In this document: positions 6,548-7,825 of the stretch, piece by piece | Layout of the letters: each line of letters opens with the position of its first letter | Position numbering within the stretch: the stretch's first letter is position 1 | Source of the DNA: Candidatus Omnitrophota bacterium | Lineage (GTDB): Bacteria; Omnitrophota; Koll11; Zapsychrales; Fredricksoniimonadaceae | NCBI GenBank assembly: GCA_023247595.1 | Contig: JAHFGF010000076.1 | Coordinates: 1 to 7,825 of the forward strand | DNA: 7,825 bases | Direction: 5' to 3' | Made by a program: the position numbers and the translations under genes | The notes under the pieces: model-generated | Seen by the model: the letters and a program-made list of their open reading frames with translations, nothing else | The model's database searches: none | Told to the model about the DNA's origin: nothing

Positions 6548-6575
6548 ACTATACCAGACAAAACTATAAATTCAA
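6548..6575 (-). promoter_or_regulatory. Predicted sigma70-type promoter of the PAS-LuxR gene
   Basis: TTGAAT (6570-6575) and TATAGT (6548-6553) on the minus strand with a 16-base spacer. Transcription would start near 6541, giving a leader of about 75 bases that contains the hairpin at 6510-6523 and the terminator at 6481-6510. The promoter begins 12 bases after the surE stop codon. Confidence 0.6.
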
Positions 6576-6587
6576 CTCACCCCTCCT

Positions 6588-7340
6588 TTAGAAAACCCAG
6601 GATTCAATCGACTTTAAATAAGCGGAATCCGTCAAATCGCATTGGATAGGCGTCACGGTTACATAACCGTGGTGAAGCGCCCAGGTGTCGGTGCCATCGT
6701 CATTTTTAACCGGCGGAGGGTCGCCGGCCAGCCAGTAATATTCCCGCAAATTAGGATCTTCGCGGCGGGTAAACTTGCCTAAAATAGGTTCAAGCCCCTG
6801 ACGCGTGCAGCGAATACCTTTGATTTTGGAAGGCGGTATCGAAGGCACATTGACGTTTAAAAACGTTCCCGCCGGCATGCCTTTTTGGACGGCAACTTTG
6901 CAAATCTTGGCCGAAACTTTGGCCGCGTGACTATAATCATTTTTTGAAAAAGAATTATAAGAAACCGCGATTGAAGGAATTCCCATCAACGCGCCCTCGC
7001 GGGCGCCGGCGACCGTCCCGGAATAATGGACACTCGCCCCTTCATTGGGCCCGCAATTAATTCCCGAGACAACCAGGTCCGGCTTCTGCTTCATCACAAC
7101 CGAAATGCCAAACTTGACACAATCCGCCGGAAGCCCGCTTAAAGCGACACCGTAAAATTTTCCGTCCCTTGTCACCCTTTTCTGCCAAAGCGGATGACGC
7201 AGCGTAACCCCGTGGCCGACTGAACTGCGTTCAGAATCAGGCGCCACAACGGTCACAGCCGCTATTTTTTTAAGTGCCAGATATAGCGCATAAATTCCTT
7301 CGGCATGAATACCATCGTCATTGGTCAGTAAAATTTTCAT
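6588..7340 (-). CDS. surE: 5'/3'-nucleotidase SurE
   Basis: Cytoplasmic metal-dependent nucleoside monophosphatase (survival protein E), 250 residues, the usual size. The N-terminal MKILLTNDDG carries the metal ligands D8 and D9. S40 (PDSERSS) and N95 (SGINCGPN) are the other expected metal ligands. HYSGTVAGAREGALMGIPSIAVS and the later HHGYVTVTPIQCDLT are family blocks. An in-frame ATG at 7356-7358 would add six residues, but SurE proteins begin at the MKILLTNDDG methionine. In addition, a TATACT box lies between the two ATGs, so 7340 is preferred. No ribosome site precedes either. The gene is divergent from the yqhA-like gene, and its relation to nitrogen metabolism is probably incidental. 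Confidence 0.95.
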   Translation of the reverse strand: MKILLTNDDGIHAEGIYALYLALKKIAAVTVVAPDSERSSVGHGVTLRHPLWQKRVTRDGKFYGVALSGLPADCVKFGISVVMKQKPDLVVSGINCGPNEGASVHYSGTVAGAREGALMGIPSIAVSYNSFSKNDYSHAAKVSAKICKVAVQKGMPAGTFLNVNVPSIPPSKIKGIRCTRQGLEPILGKFTRREDPNLREYYWLAGDPPPVKNDDGTDTWALHHGYVTVTPIQCDLTDSAYLKSIESWVF

Positions 7341-7347
7341 GAACTTT

Positions 7348-7375
7348 AGTATACTCATGATTCAACAAAATCAAA
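7348..7375 (-). promoter_or_regulatory. Predicted promoter of surE, placing the start at or beside the ATG
   Basis: TATACT (7348-7353) ends 7 bases before the surE ATG at 7340. A weak -35 (TTTGAT at 7370-7375 with a 16-base spacer, or TTGATT at 7369-7374 with 15) lies upstream. With the usual distance, transcription would begin at about the A of the ATG, giving a leaderless message. This agrees with the absence of a ribosome site. Confidence 0.45.
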
Positions 7376-7435
7376 GCACAAAATTGAAAAGCCCCTGCAT
7401 CTTTAGGCGGATTGCGGTTAAATGAGAAGTTTCCA

Positions 7436-7464
7436 TTGTCCTGAGGCCGTTTTTTAATTAAAAT
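7436..7464 (+). promoter_or_regulatory. Predicted promoter of the yqhA-like gene
   Basis: TTGTCC (7436-7441) and TAAAAT (7459-7464) with a 17-base spacer on the plus strand. The start would be near 7471, leaving a leader of about 34 bases. It is the best sigma70-like match in the divergent region, but AT-rich sequence makes chance matches common. Confidence 0.45.
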
Positions 7465-7504
7465 AACGTCTATTCAAGATAACCATTTCATAAAAAGGCA
7501 GGAT

Positions 7505-7825
7505 ATGCACAAACCCAGCACATTAGAACGCATTTTTGAATCTCTCCTCTGGAAAACCAGATTAAGCACCCTCCTCATTGTTGTTTTTAGCGCGATTGCC
7601 GGTTTCGGATTATTTGTCATGGGCAGCATTGAAATTTATCACGCACTGCAAATCATTGTTCAATCCTCTCAACACCTGCAAGCAACGGAAGATGTCCTTA
7701 TCAGCATTATCGGCGCGCTTGATCTGTATCTCATCGGCGTCATCCTGCTTTTATTCAGCTTCGGTATTTATGAACTTTTTATTTCCAAGATAGACCAGGC
7801 CCGCAATGAAGGCGGCGAGAACATC
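7505..7825 (+). CDS. YqhA/UPF0114 family inner-membrane protein (C-terminus beyond window)
   Basis: The reading frame is open from ATG 7505 to the window end: 107 residues with no stop. Hydrophobic segments lie near residues 20-42 (LSTLLIVVFSAIAGFGLFVMG) and 63-88. The second carries the phrase DLYLIGVILLLFSFGIYELF followed by ISKIDQA, which closely resembles the conserved core of the UPF0114 (YqhA) family (DxxLxGxLLxxxxxGYExFVS). Family members are about 160-190 residues with three or four membrane segments, so roughly 60-80 residues should follow. The function of the family is not established. AAGG about 9 bases upstream is a weak ribosome site. Confidence 0.75.
   Translation, partial: MHKPSTLERIFESLLWKTRLSTLLIVVFSAIAGFGLFVMGSIEIYHALQIIVQSSQHLQATEDVLISIIGALDLYLIGVILLLFSFGIYELFISKIDQARNEGGENI

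Noticed and set aside
6576..6590. AAAGGAGGGGTGAG after the surE stop as the ribosome site of a small gene
   Set aside because: The nearest start codon is followed within two codons by a stop, and no open frame of useful length begins there.
7578..7793. 71-codon plus-strand frame inside the yqhA-like gene
   Set aside because: It overlaps the UPF0114-like coding frame in another frame and shows no family features.

Overview
The window is a bacterial chromosomal segment of moderate GC content. It comes from a Gram-negative-type organism, judged by the Sec signal peptide on a periplasmic solute-binding protein. The phylum cannot be fixed from the sequence alone. It holds most of a nitrate/nitrite assimilation locus on the minus strand, a regulator gene beside it, and two housekeeping-type genes at the right end.

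Layout, in the direction of minus-strand transcription. surE (7340-6588) is a survival-protein nucleotidase; the yqhA-like gene (7505 to the window end, plus strand) is divergent from it and cut by the window. Next is a PAS + LuxR-type regulator gene (6466-5591) with its own promoter and a short leader containing a terminator. A 411-base gap (5180-5590) follows, holding a good sigma70-like promoter and a long structured leader. Then comes an apparent operon: nirB (NADH-nitrite reductase large subunit, 5179-2693), nirD (Rieske small subunit, 2654-2292), nrtA (nitrate-binding protein, 2255-876) and nrtB (permease, 848 to the window edge, cut). Gaps inside the operon are 27-38 bases. NrtAB would bring nitrate in and NirBD would reduce the derived nitrite to ammonium. 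The nitrate reductase and the transport ATPase(s) are not in the window and may lie beyond position 1.

The most interesting element is the nirB leader. Between the promoter and the nirB start, the RNA contains two successive units. Each has a hairpin with a six-base loop, then a second hairpin of consensus GGRC-RUUGAA-GYCC, whose 3' arm is shared with the 5' arm of an intrinsic terminator. This is the architecture of the RNA targets of ANTAR antiterminators (NasR, NasT, EutV), in which the loops carry A at position 1 and G at position 4. Three of the four loops here fit both positions and the fourth has G at position 1. Two complete units in series on one leader, plus a third copy of the second hairpin and its terminator ahead of the PAS-LuxR gene, suggest a nitrate-responsive antitermination regulon that includes its own neighbouring regulator. 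No ANTAR protein is encoded in the window, so the trans-acting partner is a prediction.
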